NCBI GenBank assembly: GCA_003225295.1
Contig: QHYZ01000055.1
Location: forward strand, 80,541-144,540
DNA length: 64,000 bases
Direction of reading: 5' to 3'
Origin: Acidobacteriota bacterium
GTDB taxonomy: Bacteria; Acidobacteriota; Terriglobia; Acidiferrales; UBA7541
Shown: positions 19,712 through 28,339 of the stretch, piece by piece
Layout: each line of letters opens with the position of its first letter
How positions within the stretch are numbered: position 1 is the first letter of the stretch
Made by a program: the position numbers and the translations under genes
Notes under the pieces: model-generated
What the model was told of the DNA's origin: nothing
What the model saw: the letters and a program-made list of their open reading frames with translations, nothing else
Database searches by the model: none

Positions 19712-21853
19712 TCAGAAAGTAAACTTCACGGAGCCGAAAAGCGAGAAGAGTATGCGGCTGGTGTAAATGTCTTGGAAACCCTGACCGGGTCGGAGGGCGG
19801 AAGCGCCGCCGGTGAGGACGATGTTTTCGGTGAGAGGCGGGCGGTATTCGACGCCGATGCCGAAGTCTTCGCCGATGGTGTGACGGATCGACGGTTGGAA
19901 AAGAAGGAATTCGAGCGACTCGGTGCGTTCGAAGCGGAGAAAATTGAAATTCGCGAAGCCCCTCAGCTTGGGTGTGATATCGAAGTCGGCGCCAGCGTTG
20001 GCTAGGAAGATTCCGGGGTTGACGAAATTGGCCTGACCTTCTTCCTTGCTTGCGCGGAGAGAAGGAATGAGGCTGCCCGGCGTGGTGAGAAGAAGGCCTG
20101 AGCCGAGGAGGCGAATGGCTTCGCGATTCCAGAAGCTAAAGAGGCCACCAGCGAACTTTGGCAGGTCCACGATGGAATCGAAGCCGCGAGCGCGGCTGTC
20201 GCGGGGATGGGCGTCCCCTGAAGCATAGAAAGTGGCTCCGATGGCTTGATAGCAGGCATGCGTGAGATTGAGGCGGCGGATGTGGCCGTTGCCGAGCCAG
20301 CCGAAATAACCGACGCGAATACCCTGGAGGATCGGGCCGGCGCCGGGGTTTTGGTTGATGACATTACCGATGGGCGCGGGGCGAACGAGAAAGCCGTTGT
20401 CGTCATAGTGGAGGCTGGGATCGTCTTTGTTCCAGGCGGCGACGAATTCCGCGGTGTAGCCGGGAAAAACGAAGTCCTGCAAGTACACGTTGCCGAGAAG
20501 GACCTGCTGGTGGCGCCGGTCGAAGGTGTTGAGTCCGCTGTTGGTATTTTTCTCGAGGAACTGAAAATAGGCGACGTTGTATTCCATGCGATCGCTGTGG
20601 AGGTTTCCGAAAATACGCAGGGCCGGTTCTTCGTCGACAAAGAGAAACCCACGGAAGTCGGCGTTGAATTGCTGGATGCCGGCGCGCGCAGAGACGAAGT
20701 CGTAGTTGGGACCGAGATCGTGGAGCTTCACTTCGGCGAAGGCTTCCTGGAGGGCGACATGATCGTCGAAGCGGTTGGAGCCGCTGCGGGGATCGGGGCT
20801 CACGAGACCGAGCTCGCGGACTTTCAAATTGTTGAGACTGAGCTCCGGAGTGATGCGAATGCGCCAGTCGATGGGCTTGAAGGCCGCGTCGCCGTGAAAC
20901 AAATCAAAGGCCAAACGAAGCGCTTGATCGAAGAAGGCTTGTTCTCCTTTGCCAAAGAAACCAGAGCTGCCCGGGCGAGCGCTGCTGACGTTGCTGGGAG
21001 AGGGAACGCGGCGGCCATCGAAAAGGGATTCCGAAGAAGCGGCGATGTTCAGAAAAGTTTGCTGGCCGAGGCGCTTGGGCCAGATGGGCTGGTCGCCTTT
21101 CAATCGATTACGATTGAAGGGATCGTACCATCGGGGCTTGGTGTAGATGTACTCGCCTTTCTGCGAGTAGCGGCGGTAATCGGGCTGCTCAAGGCCCCAG
21201 CGGTTGGGCACGGTGTTGTAGACATCGGCCGCGGGAGGAAGGGTGTCTGCCGAAATCGTTTCGCTGTAGGCGGGATCGGCATCGAAGCGATGACGAAACT
21301 CGCGATAGGTTCCGAAGGGCGGTTGCACCTCGGCGGAAAGCGGAGGTCCGAGATCTGGGAGACGCGGGAGGCGAGAGCGCGCCTCCCTGGCTGCCACGGT
21401 GACCACAGTGATTTCAAGGCTCACGACTTCGTTTGGCTGTAAGACCAGCTCGGGAAGAAGGAGCGGAGCGTAATCGTTGGCTTCGACGCGGAGTTGGTAA
21501 TGGCCCGGCGGCAGGGGAGAAACTCGGAAGACACCCTCTGCGGAAGTGGTGGCGCTGAAGACTTGGCCGGATGAGACGTTGCGCAGGGTGAGAACGGCCG
21601 CGGGAACCGGAAGCGGGATGTCGGATAAGCCGCCGCCACGGACGCGGCCATCGAGCGCAGCGGTCGTTTGCGCCTGCTGGCGGGGGATGCGCGCCGGCGG
21701 GCCGGATTCGCGAGACGGTATTGCGGCCTCTTGCCCAGCGGGAGGAGATTGGCGTGGCAGAGTTGCGGTGGCGGGCAGTCGAGAAACCAGGCAGGCCAAC
21801 CAGCAAACCGCGCAGAACGCGCGTTGAACCTGCCGCGGAAAGAAAAAGATCAT
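19712..21853 (-). CDS. Outer-membrane beta-barrel with N-terminal carboxypeptidase-regulatory-like domain
   Basis: The 713-residue product begins at the ATG at 21853, just before a hydrophobic signal (FCAVCWLACLVSRL). Residues 60-160 resemble a CarboxypepD_reg/Cna-B-type domain (TLRNVSSGQVFSATTSAEGVF, LPPGHYQLRVEANDY). The remainder is rich in alternating aromatic strands, with barrel-like segments (RGFANFNFLRFERTESLEF, IGVEYRPP) and a terminal SLFGSVKFTF ending in Phe, the classical outer-membrane barrel signal. It has no TonB-receptor plug that I can recognise. The adjacency to a ten-haem exported cytochrome suggests a porin that houses or contacts it. A further upstream ATG (22066) would only add a non-conserved leader overlapping the divergent gene. 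Confidence 0.78.
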   Translation of the reverse strand: MIFFFPRQVQRAFCAVCWLACLVSRLPATATLPRQSPPAGQEAAIPSRESGPPARIPRQQAQTTAALDGRVRGGGLSDIPLPVPAAVLTLRNVSSGQVFSATTSAEGVFRVSPLPPGHYQLRVEANDYAPLLLPELVLQPNEVVSLEITVVTVAAREARSRLPRLPDLGPPLSAEVQPPFGTYREFRHRFDADPAYSETISADTLPPAADVYNTVPNRWGLEQPDYRRYSQKGEYIYTKPRWYDPFNRNRLKGDQPIWPKRLGQQTFLNIAASSESLFDGRRVPSPSNVSSARPGSSGFFGKGEQAFFDQALRLAFDLFHGDAAFKPIDWRIRITPELSLNNLKVRELGLVSPDPRSGSNRFDDHVALQEAFAEVKLHDLGPNYDFVSARAGIQQFNADFRGFLFVDEEPALRIFGNLHSDRMEYNVAYFQFLEKNTNSGLNTFDRRHQQVLLGNVYLQDFVFPGYTAEFVAAWNKDDPSLHYDDNGFLVRPAPIGNVINQNPGAGPILQGIRVGYFGWLGNGHIRRLNLTHACYQAIGATFYASGDAHPRDSRARGFDSIVDLPKFAGGLFSFWNREAIRLLGSGLLLTTPGSLIPSLRASKEEGQANFVNPGIFLANAGADFDITPKLRGFANFNFLRFERTESLEFLLFQPSIRHTIGEDFGIGVEYRPPLTENIVLTGGASALRPGQGFQDIYTSRILFSLFGSVKFTF

Positions 21854-22056
21854 GCCTTCAGCCTGAACCCGTCGATAACAGGAATCGCGTACTAGATAAC
21901 AATATCGACGAGCCGCGAGCAACACTTTTCCGGCAGGAGTGGAGTCATTCGATAACGCAACGAGGGACGCGAGACGTTCACCAGTTCGCGGCAGGCCACC
22001 GGCAAAGGCGTTGAGCGGCAGCAAACGAGTGTGATACGAACGCAAGTGCTCTGGTG

Positions 22057-23682
22057 ATGGAAACAACTCTTACATTGTGGAAGCCGGTGGAATCGCGGCG
22101 AGCACAGCGACAAGGACAGAAAAGGTTGGTACTCGGCATAGTCTTGTCTCGGGGAGTCCGAGGAGCGCTGGCGCTCCTGCTGATGGGGTGCGGAGGCGGG
22201 AATAGCACACCGGTGACGCCGCCGATTCCGGCGGTCCAAGCTCTGCAGGTGGTCGACGTGCAGAACATCGTGCAGGCAGCGGTGAATTCCGGGAATGTCG
22301 ATATGGCCGTGGCCGTGGTGGACCGCGCGGGATTTGTGCTGGGCGTGTTTCGAACGCAAAATGCGCCGGCGGCGGCGGTCGGAAATTTCGGGCAGGTGCA
22401 GGACGCCAACGATGTGGCTGTGGCGCTGGCGCGGACGGGCGCGTTCTTTAGTAACGATCAGGCGCCGCTCTCGTCGCGCACGGTGCGATTTATCAGCGGG
22501 ATTCATTTTCCACCCGGTGTGATGAATCAGGCGCCGGCGGACTTGTACGGGATCGAGAACACCAACCGCGGTTGCACGCTGATCAACGACCCGACGTTTC
22601 AGAGCAAGATTCCTCCTGCTCTCGCGCTGGGCGGTGGATTCGGACTCGGGGTGCTCACCGGCAAGGCCGACGTGATGGATTCGAATGCGACGGTGGTGAA
22701 TCCGGGCGGCGTGCCGATTTTCTACAAGAATGCCGTGCTTGGCGGAATTGGCGTGGTGACAACGTCGAGCAACCTGAATGTTGCGGAGTACGCGGCGTTT
22801 GCGGGATCGACGGCGGCACGCAGCGGGCCAGCGGACAGGTTTGGGCCAACGCCGGCGCTTCCGGGAGTGGTTTTTATCGGAGGCATTGCCCTGCCCTTTG
22901 TGAGTCAAACCGTGCGGCCGGCGGGTTTATCCGCAGGGCCCGTCGTGGGAACGGGGAGCTATGTGGTGGCGCCTACAAACAGCCCCGGGCAACCACCAGA
23001 GGGCGATTTGATCACACCTGGGGCGGGACCGATGGGTGGTTTGAGCGCGGCGGACGTGAAACAAATTTTGGATAACGCCGAAGCGACGGCGAACATGACG
23101 CGCGCGGCGATTCGATTGCCGCTGGGTTCGAAGGTGCGCATGGTGATTGCCGTGGCGGACCTAGATGGAACGATCATCGGCTTGCGTCGCATGCAGGATT
23201 CGACGGTGTTCAGCATTGACGTGGCGGCTACCAAAGCAAGGAACATGGTGTACTTCAATGGCACCATGCGAACGGCCGCGGATCTGAACGGCGTGCCGAT
23301 GGGCACTGCGGTCACGAACCGGACGATCAGTTTTGGCGCGCAGCCGCTCTATCCGCCGGGAATTGACGGTTCGAATGCGGGGCCATTTTTCAACCTGTAT
23401 ACCATGGATTTGGCAAGTCCCTGCACGCAGGGATTTCAAAGTGGAGCGGCCAATTCGACGAAGAGCGGAATCGTATTCTTCCCCGGGAGCGCGGGTTTGT
23501 TTCGAAACGGAGCACTGGCCGGCGGATTGGGGGTGAGCGGCGACGGCGTGGATCAGGATGATTACGTAACCAACGGCGGCACCAAAGGATTCGAAGCGCC
23601 AACAAATGCCCGAGCGGATCAAATAATGGATCAGGGTGTGCGGCTGCCATATTTCAAATTTCCTAGAAATCCGACCAACTGA
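22057..23682 (+). CDS. Lipoprotein with two HbpS/GlcG-type (haem-degrading/binding) domains
   Basis: The product of about 541 residues has a lipobox LALLLMGCGGG, so the Cys is likely lipid-modified and the protein membrane-tethered outside the cytoplasm. Two HbpS/GlcG-like modules follow: one from VVDVQNIVQAAV with MAVAVVDRAGFVLGVFRT, the other from DVKQILDNAEATANM with MVIAVADLDGTIIGLRRM. GlcG/HbpS domains are known in haem binding or degradation and redox sensing. The second is followed by the family's usual FSIDVAATKARNMVYF segment. The gene is divergent from the barrel-cytochrome operon, with starts about 200 bases apart, and may serve haem supply or redox sensing for it; that link is an inference from position. 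Confidence 0.8.
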   Translation: METTLTLWKPVESRRAQRQGQKRLVLGIVLSRGVRGALALLLMGCGGGNSTPVTPPIPAVQALQVVDVQNIVQAAVNSGNVDMAVAVVDRAGFVLGVFRTQNAPAAAVGNFGQVQDANDVAVALARTGAFFSNDQAPLSSRTVRFISGIHFPPGVMNQAPADLYGIENTNRGCTLINDPTFQSKIPPALALGGGFGLGVLTGKADVMDSNATVVNPGGVPIFYKNAVLGGIGVVTTSSNLNVAEYAAFAGSTAARSGPADRFGPTPALPGVVFIGGIALPFVSQTVRPAGLSAGPVVGTGSYVVAPTNSPGQPPEGDLITPGAGPMGGLSAADVKQILDNAEATANMTRAAIRLPLGSKVRMVIAVADLDGTIIGLRRMQDSTVFSIDVAATKARNMVYFNGTMRTAADLNGVPMGTAVTNRTISFGAQPLYPPGIDGSNAGPFFNLYTMDLASPCTQGFQSGAANSTKSGIVFFPGSAGLFRNGALAGGLGVSGDGVDQDDYVTNGGTKGFEAPTNARADQIMDQGVRLPYFKFPRNPTN

Positions 23683-23692
23683 ATCCTAAGAG

Positions 23693-23989
23693 TCATCGGC
23701 TCCGCGCGGATTTCTTGCCGCCGGCGATTTTTATGAGCGCGCGGGTATACGCTTCGATGGCTTCAGGAACAGCCTGGCTGTAAACAAACTGTCCCTCGCG
23801 GTGGCAGGCGATCAGTCCGGCTTCGCTGAGAATCTTCAGGTGATGCGAAACGGTCGCCGGGGTCACGCCGCGCATGGAGACGATCTCGCCACAGTTCATG
23901 TGTTTGGTTGCTGAAATGGCCTCGAAAATTCTGAGGCGTGTCTCGTCGGCAAGGGCTCTCGATATCTTTTCAACGTGAGGGCGATCCAT
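23693..23989 (-). CDS. ArsR-family winged-helix regulator
   Basis: The 98-residue product carries an ArsR fold: ISRALADETRLRIFEAI, helix-turn-helix RGVTPATVSHHLKILSEAGLI, and wing CHREGQFVYSQA. No CVC metal site is present in the recognition region; single Cys residues occur near NCGEIV and ACHREG, so a metal or redox effector cannot be assigned. The start ATG (23989) begins MDRPHVEK, a normal family start, while the longer frame adds an unusual Trp/Gly-rich leader. An SDR gene is divergent about 200 bases away and is the natural candidate target. Confidence 0.88.
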   Translation of the reverse strand: MDRPHVEKISRALADETRLRIFEAISATKHMNCGEIVSMRGVTPATVSHHLKILSEAGLIACHREGQFVYSQAVPEAIEAYTRALIKIAGGKKSARSR

Positions 23990-24186
23990 GGTCTGCCCGG
24001 AGTGTAGCCGGCTTCCCTTCTCCCCGCCACCAGGATTCACTTTCAGAACATACCACCAAGAACGATGCAACCGAGTATTTCGATATTCATCTAACCATCG
24101 AAACGTTGAAAGCGCCGCGAGCGGCGGGGCGGGCTCGCCGCCGAGAGCGGCTTGCGGTCACATGCAGATAGAGGATGGAGATCAAC

Positions 24187-24936
24187 ATGAAGAGACTTGA
24201 AGGAAAAGTAGCGGTAGTAACCGGTGGAAACAGCGGCATTGGGCTGGCTTCGGCCAAGCGCTTGCAGGAGGAAGGAGCGCGCGTCGCCATCGCGGGCCGC
24301 AGCAAGAAAACACTGCAGGAGGCGGTGAATACGATCGGCAATGGCGTGCTGGCGGTGCAGGCGGATGTGGCCAAGCTTCGAGACGTCGACAAGCTGTATG
24401 CGGAGGTTTCAAAGAAACTGGGGAAAATCGACGTATTGTTTGTAAACGCAGGAGTCGCGAAGTTCGCGCCATTGGCAGAGACGTCCGAAAGCTTATACGA
24501 CGAGCAATTTGACATCAACATAAAGGGAGCATACTTCACGATCCAGAAAGCGCTGCCGTTGTTGAATGACGGAGCGTCGATCATTTTGAATACCAGCGTG
24601 GCAGACAGAAAAGGCACGGCGGGGACCAGTGCCTATTCGGCAACGAAAGCAGCGCTACGCTCCCTAGCGAGAACAGCAGCAGCGGAACTGGTGGGTCGGG
24701 GGATTCGTGTGAACACGGTTGCGCCTGGGCCAATTGTCACGCCCATCTTTGGGAGAACCGGGCTTCCGAAAGAAGCCATCGATGAATTCGCAAAGGAAAT
24801 CGTTGCCAAGGTGCCCATGAAGCGGCTTGGCCAGCCGGAGGAAGTGGCCGGCGCGGTGGCGTTCCTGGCTTCCGAAGACGCGTCGTACATCACCGGCGTG
24901 GAAATCAATGTGGACGGAGGAATGGGGCAGATCTGA
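24187..24936 (+). CDS. SDR-family NAD(P)-dependent oxidoreductase
   Basis: The 249-residue protein is a classical short-chain dehydrogenase: TGGNSGIG cofactor loop, NAG motif (FVNAGVAKF), catalytic Ser in NTSVAD, and YSATK with catalytic Tyr and Lys. The C-terminus ITGVEINVDGGMGQI fits the family. An ATG at 24187 is preceded by GGAG at 7 bases; an ATG four codons earlier (24175) is the alternative. Substrate is unknown. It is divergent from the ArsR-type regulator and has a strong terminator immediately downstream, so it is a single-gene transcript. Confidence 0.9.
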   Translation: MKRLEGKVAVVTGGNSGIGLASAKRLQEEGARVAIAGRSKKTLQEAVNTIGNGVLAVQADVAKLRDVDKLYAEVSKKLGKIDVLFVNAGVAKFAPLAETSESLYDEQFDINIKGAYFTIQKALPLLNDGASIILNTSVADRKGTAGTSAYSATKAALRSLARTAAAELVGRGIRVNTVAPGPIVTPIFGRTGLPKEAIDEFAKEIVAKVPMKRLGQPEEVAGAVAFLASEDASYITGVEINVDGGMGQI

Positions 24937-24950
24937 ACGCCAGTTCCTGG

Positions 24951-24985
24951 AAAGAGGCAGCGGCAGTTCTGCCTCTTTTTATTTT
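24951..24985 (+). terminator. Rho-independent terminator of the SDR gene
   Basis: A perfect 10-bp stem AAAGAGGCAG / CTGCCTCTTT with an 8-base loop is followed by TTATTTT. It starts 14 bases after the SDR stop. Confidence 0.9.
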
Positions 24986-25066
24986 CCCGAAGCCTGTCAT
25001 TTGGCACCCCCGGAGGGATCCGGTGACGTGGCCGTGTTCACGTCGAGGAACCACTTGTGCGTGGTG

Positions 25067-25945
25067 TCACGCGGTGCGTAGCAGGCCGTCGGGTGCGTAG
25101 TTTGCAGGGCAATGCGCGGTAAGTTCCTTCGGACGAGGGGATTGTGCGAACTGCCAGACCGCGGCGTAGCCGATACCGCTCGAAGAAGGCGGAGGCCGGT
25201 CTTGCGGAAAAGTGCAGCCTGGCGACGGAGGGCAGAAAACGTTGTAGGCCCAGATGGTGATGTCGCGTGATGCGGCCTGGTCGCGAATGTCGTCGGCTGT
25301 GGTGATAGTGACGTCTGGCCCTTCCTTGACGGGTATGCCTGAGCAATAAACACCCGGATGATAACCGGCGCGGGCGAGTTCTTCCGACCAAAGGCGAAGA
25401 TACGTGTGATAGTTGGCGGGCAGACGGCCGCCTTCTTCGATATCGAGAAAGATGATGACGCCGGAAGCGAAGCCTTCCCTCTTCGCAGCGGCTGCAGCAT
25501 TCCTCGCGTCTTGGATTCCGTTTCTTCTTGCCGCGACTTCATTCTTGAGTTCGCCGCTCTCGCGGCCGCGGTACAAAACCAGGAAGCCGAAACCTTGGGA
25601 GCGGAGAAATTCTCGTTTGCCGAGCCACGTATTTGTTTTCTCTCCGAGCGGAGAGCTGAGCCAGTAGCTGGTAAACACAAACGTCTTCTGGAGAATCGGC
25701 AGTGCTAGGTCACCGGGATAAATGTTGCGGTCGAAGCCCAGGTAAGAATGCGATTGGTCTGGCACCGACGGAGTGCTTGGTGGTCGGATGGAGTGCGGCT
25801 GGAGGGCATGGAGGGAGCGCCAAGAGGAATTCGCGCCGCGCGTCGAAGACCTCTGCGGTGCGCCCGCCTGCAAGAGAAGATTCGCGCTGCCGAGCAGCGC
25901 GAGGCAAGCGAGAACGGATGGAAAGGGCTTGGAGACAGATTCCAT
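25067..25945 (-). CDS. DUF1906 (Rv2525c-like glycoside-hydrolase-fold) exported protein, 3' end probably frameshifted
   Basis: The 292-residue product has a signal peptide (SVLACLALLGSANLLLQAG) and a DUF1906 domain: YLGFDRNIYPGD near residue 68, SYWLSSPLG, GFGFLVLYRGR, IIFLDIEEGGRL and YHPGVYCSG. These TIM-barrel-like domains are thought to act on glycans or peptidoglycan, though activity is rarely shown. Removing one C in the GGCC run at 25083-25086 would join the body to a plausible tail in another frame (YAPRDTTHKWFLDVNTATS) ending at 24997, so the annotated stop may be premature. Its start is one base after the sthA stop, indicating cotranscription with sthA. Confidence 0.72.
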   Translation of the reverse strand: MESVSKPFPSVLACLALLGSANLLLQAGAPQRSSTRGANSSWRSLHALQPHSIRPPSTPSVPDQSHSYLGFDRNIYPGDLALPILQKTFVFTSYWLSSPLGEKTNTWLGKREFLRSQGFGFLVLYRGRESGELKNEVAARRNGIQDARNAAAAAKREGFASGVIIFLDIEEGGRLPANYHTYLRLWSEELARAGYHPGVYCSGIPVKEGPDVTITTADDIRDQAASRDITIWAYNVFCPPSPGCTFPQDRPPPSSSGIGYAAVWQFAQSPRPKELTAHCPANYAPDGLLRTA

Positions 25946-25946
25946 A

Positions 25947-27359
25947 TTACCCTTCGCGGAGCTTGTGCCCGGCGAGGTTGCCCAGGCCGTCGTAGGCGGC
26001 GTATTTGTAGGTTTCGCTGAGCGTGGGGTAATTGAAAACTTGCTCGATGAATTCGTCGATGGTGAGGCCGTTGTCGAGGACCATCATGCCGATGTGAATG
26101 AGTTCGGTGGCGTTTTCGCCGATGATACTGGCGCCCAGGAGTTTTTTATCGGCTCGGGCGAAGATGAGCTTGAGCATGCCCGCGGTATCTCCGGTGATGT
26201 GACCTCGGGCGTTGTTTGCGTAAAGCGCGCGGCCCACGACGTAGTCGATTTTCTTTTCCTTGCAGGATTCTTCGGTCTCACCGGCAGCGGATATTTCCGG
26301 AATCGTGTAAATACCCATGGGGAGCAGAGAGGCAACACGCTCCTTGTACTTCAAACCAAAAGCGTGGCAGACGGCAACGCGGCCTTGCTCCATGGAAGTA
26401 GAGGCCAGCGCGGGGAAACCGATGACGTCGCCGGCGGCGTAGATATGCCGAACAGACGTGCGGTAGTGTTGGTCGACAGGGATATAGCCGCGATCATCGA
26501 TGGCCAGGCCGGATTTCTCGAGAGCAAGACCATCGACGGCGGCGCGGCGGCCGGCGGCGAACAGGGCGGCTTCGGTCTCGAGCGTTTTGCCGCTGTTCAT
26601 GGTCAGACGCACGCCGCTGGCCGAGTTTTCGGTTCTGACCGGGCGTTCGTTAAACAAGAAATGCATACCAAGGGCGGTGAGCCGGTCGCGAAGACGATCG
26701 GAAATCTCATTGTCGAGAAATGGGAGAAGACGGTCGCGCCCATCCACGAGAGTGACATCAATACCGAGGGCTTTGAAGATAGAGGCGTATTCGCAGCCGA
26801 TGACGCCGCCGCCGATGACAGCCAAGCTTTTAGGAATGCGGTCCATCTGAAGAAAAGTGTCGGAGTCAAAAGTGTGAATGTCGTCGAAGGCGATTTCCGG
26901 AGGACGATGGGGCTTGGAGCCGGTGGAAATGAGGATGACTTCTCCCCTTAACTGACGCGTGCCCTGGGCGGTGGAGAGGACCAGGGTATGGGGGTCTAGA
27001 AAGGCGGCCTGGCCGCGGAGGAGTTCGATGTGGTGGAGTGCGAGGTTTCTCAGAATGCGCTGCCGCTCCATGTCTACAACTTCACGCTCGTGATGCATGA
27101 AATCGTGGACGGTGAGATTTTCCTTGAGCGAGTAGTCGATTCCGTAGAGACCCCGCTGCTTGAGCCCGGAAAAGTAGAGCGCGGATTCGCGAAGAGTCTT
27201 GCTGGGAACAGTGCCGGTGTTGATCGAACTGCCGCCCATATGCTCGGCGCGCTCGATGACGGCAACGCGTTTGCCGAAATAGGCGGCCTGGGCGCCGCCC
27301 TTTTCACCAGCAGGGCCGCAGCCGATCACGATGAGATCGAATCGATCATTCGAAGTCAA
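25947..27359 (-). CDS. sthA: Soluble (Si-specific) NAD(P)+ transhydrogenase
   Basis: The 470-residue flavoprotein has an FAD-binding start LIVIGCGPAGEKGGAQAAYFGK, a GSSINTGTVPSK segment lacking the redox-active Cys pair of lipoamide dehydrogenase and glutathione reductase, a NAD(P) fold VIGGGVIGCEYAS, and the second FAD motif IYAAGDVIGFPALAS. The missing disulfide plus the ERAEHMGG start fits SthA, which equilibrates NADH and NADPH in the cytoplasm. A DUF1906 gene follows after one base. Upstream is a TnpB relic, so the promoter region is partly mobile-element-derived. Confidence 0.9.
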   Translation of the reverse strand: MTSNDRFDLIVIGCGPAGEKGGAQAAYFGKRVAVIERAEHMGGSSINTGTVPSKTLRESALYFSGLKQRGLYGIDYSLKENLTVHDFMHHEREVVDMERQRILRNLALHHIELLRGQAAFLDPHTLVLSTAQGTRQLRGEVILISTGSKPHRPPEIAFDDIHTFDSDTFLQMDRIPKSLAVIGGGVIGCEYASIFKALGIDVTLVDGRDRLLPFLDNEISDRLRDRLTALGMHFLFNERPVRTENSASGVRLTMNSGKTLETEAALFAAGRRAAVDGLALEKSGLAIDDRGYIPVDQHYRTSVRHIYAAGDVIGFPALASTSMEQGRVAVCHAFGLKYKERVASLLPMGIYTIPEISAAGETEESCKEKKIDYVVGRALYANNARGHITGDTAGMLKLIFARADKKLLGASIIGENATELIHIGMMVLDNGLTIDEFIEQVFNYPTLSETYKYAAYDGLGNLAGHKLREG

Positions 27360-27432
27360 GAATTCCTCCGCTTCATCCCCAGGGGTCTCAAAGCAAGACC
27401 TGCCAAATCGCAGATGCTTAGATGCGAGACGA

Positions 27433-27590
27433 TTCTAGAACAGGATGGACTGATGGTGACATGCTTAGCTGCACCCCACCTCTCCTGCGATTTGCGTAGC
27501 GCATCCAATCGATCCTCCGGCAGTTTGATCCGCCCGTTACCGAAGCCTTGCGGGACCCGGAAACTTTCACGCTGACCTGGCTTCTTGAAC
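27433..27590 (-). pseudogene. Internal TnpB (IS200/IS605 OrfB) fragment
   Basis: Translation of the minus strand reads FKKPGQRESFRVPQGFG then GRIKLPEDRLDALRKSQERWG and HVTIS, which follows the conserved N-terminal OrfB pattern (RFKKxGxRDSFxxPQG, xIxLPKLGxxxxRxSRxxxG, xVTIS). Only about 53 residues remain. The preceding catalytic and following RuvC regions are absent, and the frame continues into unrelated sequence. It lies between sthA and a PilZ gene. Confidence 0.6.
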
Positions 27591-27595
27591 TCCGC

Positions 27596-27622
27596 AAGCC
27601 CCGGGCTTCGAGTCCGGGGCTT
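27596..27622. repeat. Perfect GC-rich hairpin beside the TnpB relic
   Basis: Nine-base arms AAGCCCCGG and CCGGGGCTT enclose the loop GCTTCGAGT. It abuts the TnpB fragment and may be an IS end hairpin; no T-tract follows, so it is a poor terminator. The rest of 27360-27836 holds no gene that I can support. Confidence 0.65.
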
Positions 27623-27836
27623 CACGGCCCCCCGGGGGTGAATGGAAGTCATCCGGCGGAGGCTCCTCCCGAAGCACTCAAGAACGTCGGTTTCAAGACG
27701 ATCGTGTTGGACCAGGGCCCAGCGAGCCAGTTACCTCTTTCGGCCATTCACGGCACAAACGTCTGGATGCACCGCGCTGCGGTTCTATACAATGGATCAG
27801 GACGGATTGCGACCTTCACGGACTGGAGAGACACCC

Positions 27837-28223
27837 ATGGTTCAAGCCCCCTATGCAGTAAAGCGCGCCAATCCTCGCTTCTCGTTTTTCGCAGATGCCG
27901 AAGTGACCCTTCGCGACGGAACTCGGGCTGTCGCACAGCTTGCCGAATTGAGCTCGCGTGGTTGCTATATCGATACGCTCGAACCCATTCCCGTTCATAC
28001 AAAATTACGTCTCAAAATCTGCGATGGCACGAACTCATGCGAACTGCCTGGCAAGGTGATCTACATGCATTCTGGCGGCGGTTTGGGAATTTTCGGCATG
28101 GGCGTGCTGTTTGGAGACTTGGGTGCCGAGCAGCACTCCGCAATCGACGCGTGGCTGCACAGACTCGCCGGGCAGACCGGGAAGAATTCGGGAAAGCACT
28201 CCTTCACTCAAATCAGAGGCTAA
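27837..28223 (+). CDS. PilZ-domain protein (candidate c-di-GMP receptor)
   Basis: The 128-residue product is a single PilZ domain. The RxxxR motif is present (RANPR near residue 10) and the second motif reads AELSSRG, matching DxSxxG except for Glu in place of Asp/Asn. Strand-rich sequence follows (TKLRLKIC, LPGKVIYMH, GIFGMGVLFGDL). The ATG at 27837 follows GGAGAG about 8 bases upstream; longer translations add unrelated Arg-rich sequence. Binding c-di-GMP is plausible but the acidic substitution leaves it open. Neighbours are a TnpB relic and a thioredoxin-like gene 116 bases downstream. Confidence 0.82.
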   Translation: MVQAPYAVKRANPRFSFFADAEVTLRDGTRAVAQLAELSSRGCYIDTLEPIPVHTKLRLKICDGTNSCELPGKVIYMHSGGGLGIFGMGVLFGDLGAEQHSAIDAWLHRLAGQTGKNSGKHSFTQIRG

Positions 28224-28339
28224 ATCACACCGCGTCAACGGGCCGTGTGGTTATCAGAAGTGATCATAAAACGAACGTCGATTCGCAGCGTCCGGTAATC
28301 CGGGCTTATCAGAGTTGTGCACGGCCCACGGAGGCGGTC

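Noticed and set aside
24254..24267. CCAAGCGCTTGCAG resembling the LacI-type operator
   Set aside because: It lies within the conserved SDR coding sequence (AKRLQEEG) and lacks one half of the palindrome, so chance is more likely.
27601..27617. TTCGAGTCC within a hairpin, like a tRNA T-arm
   Set aside because: The stem and loop lengths do not fit a T-arm, and no acceptor, D or anticodon arm could be built around it.
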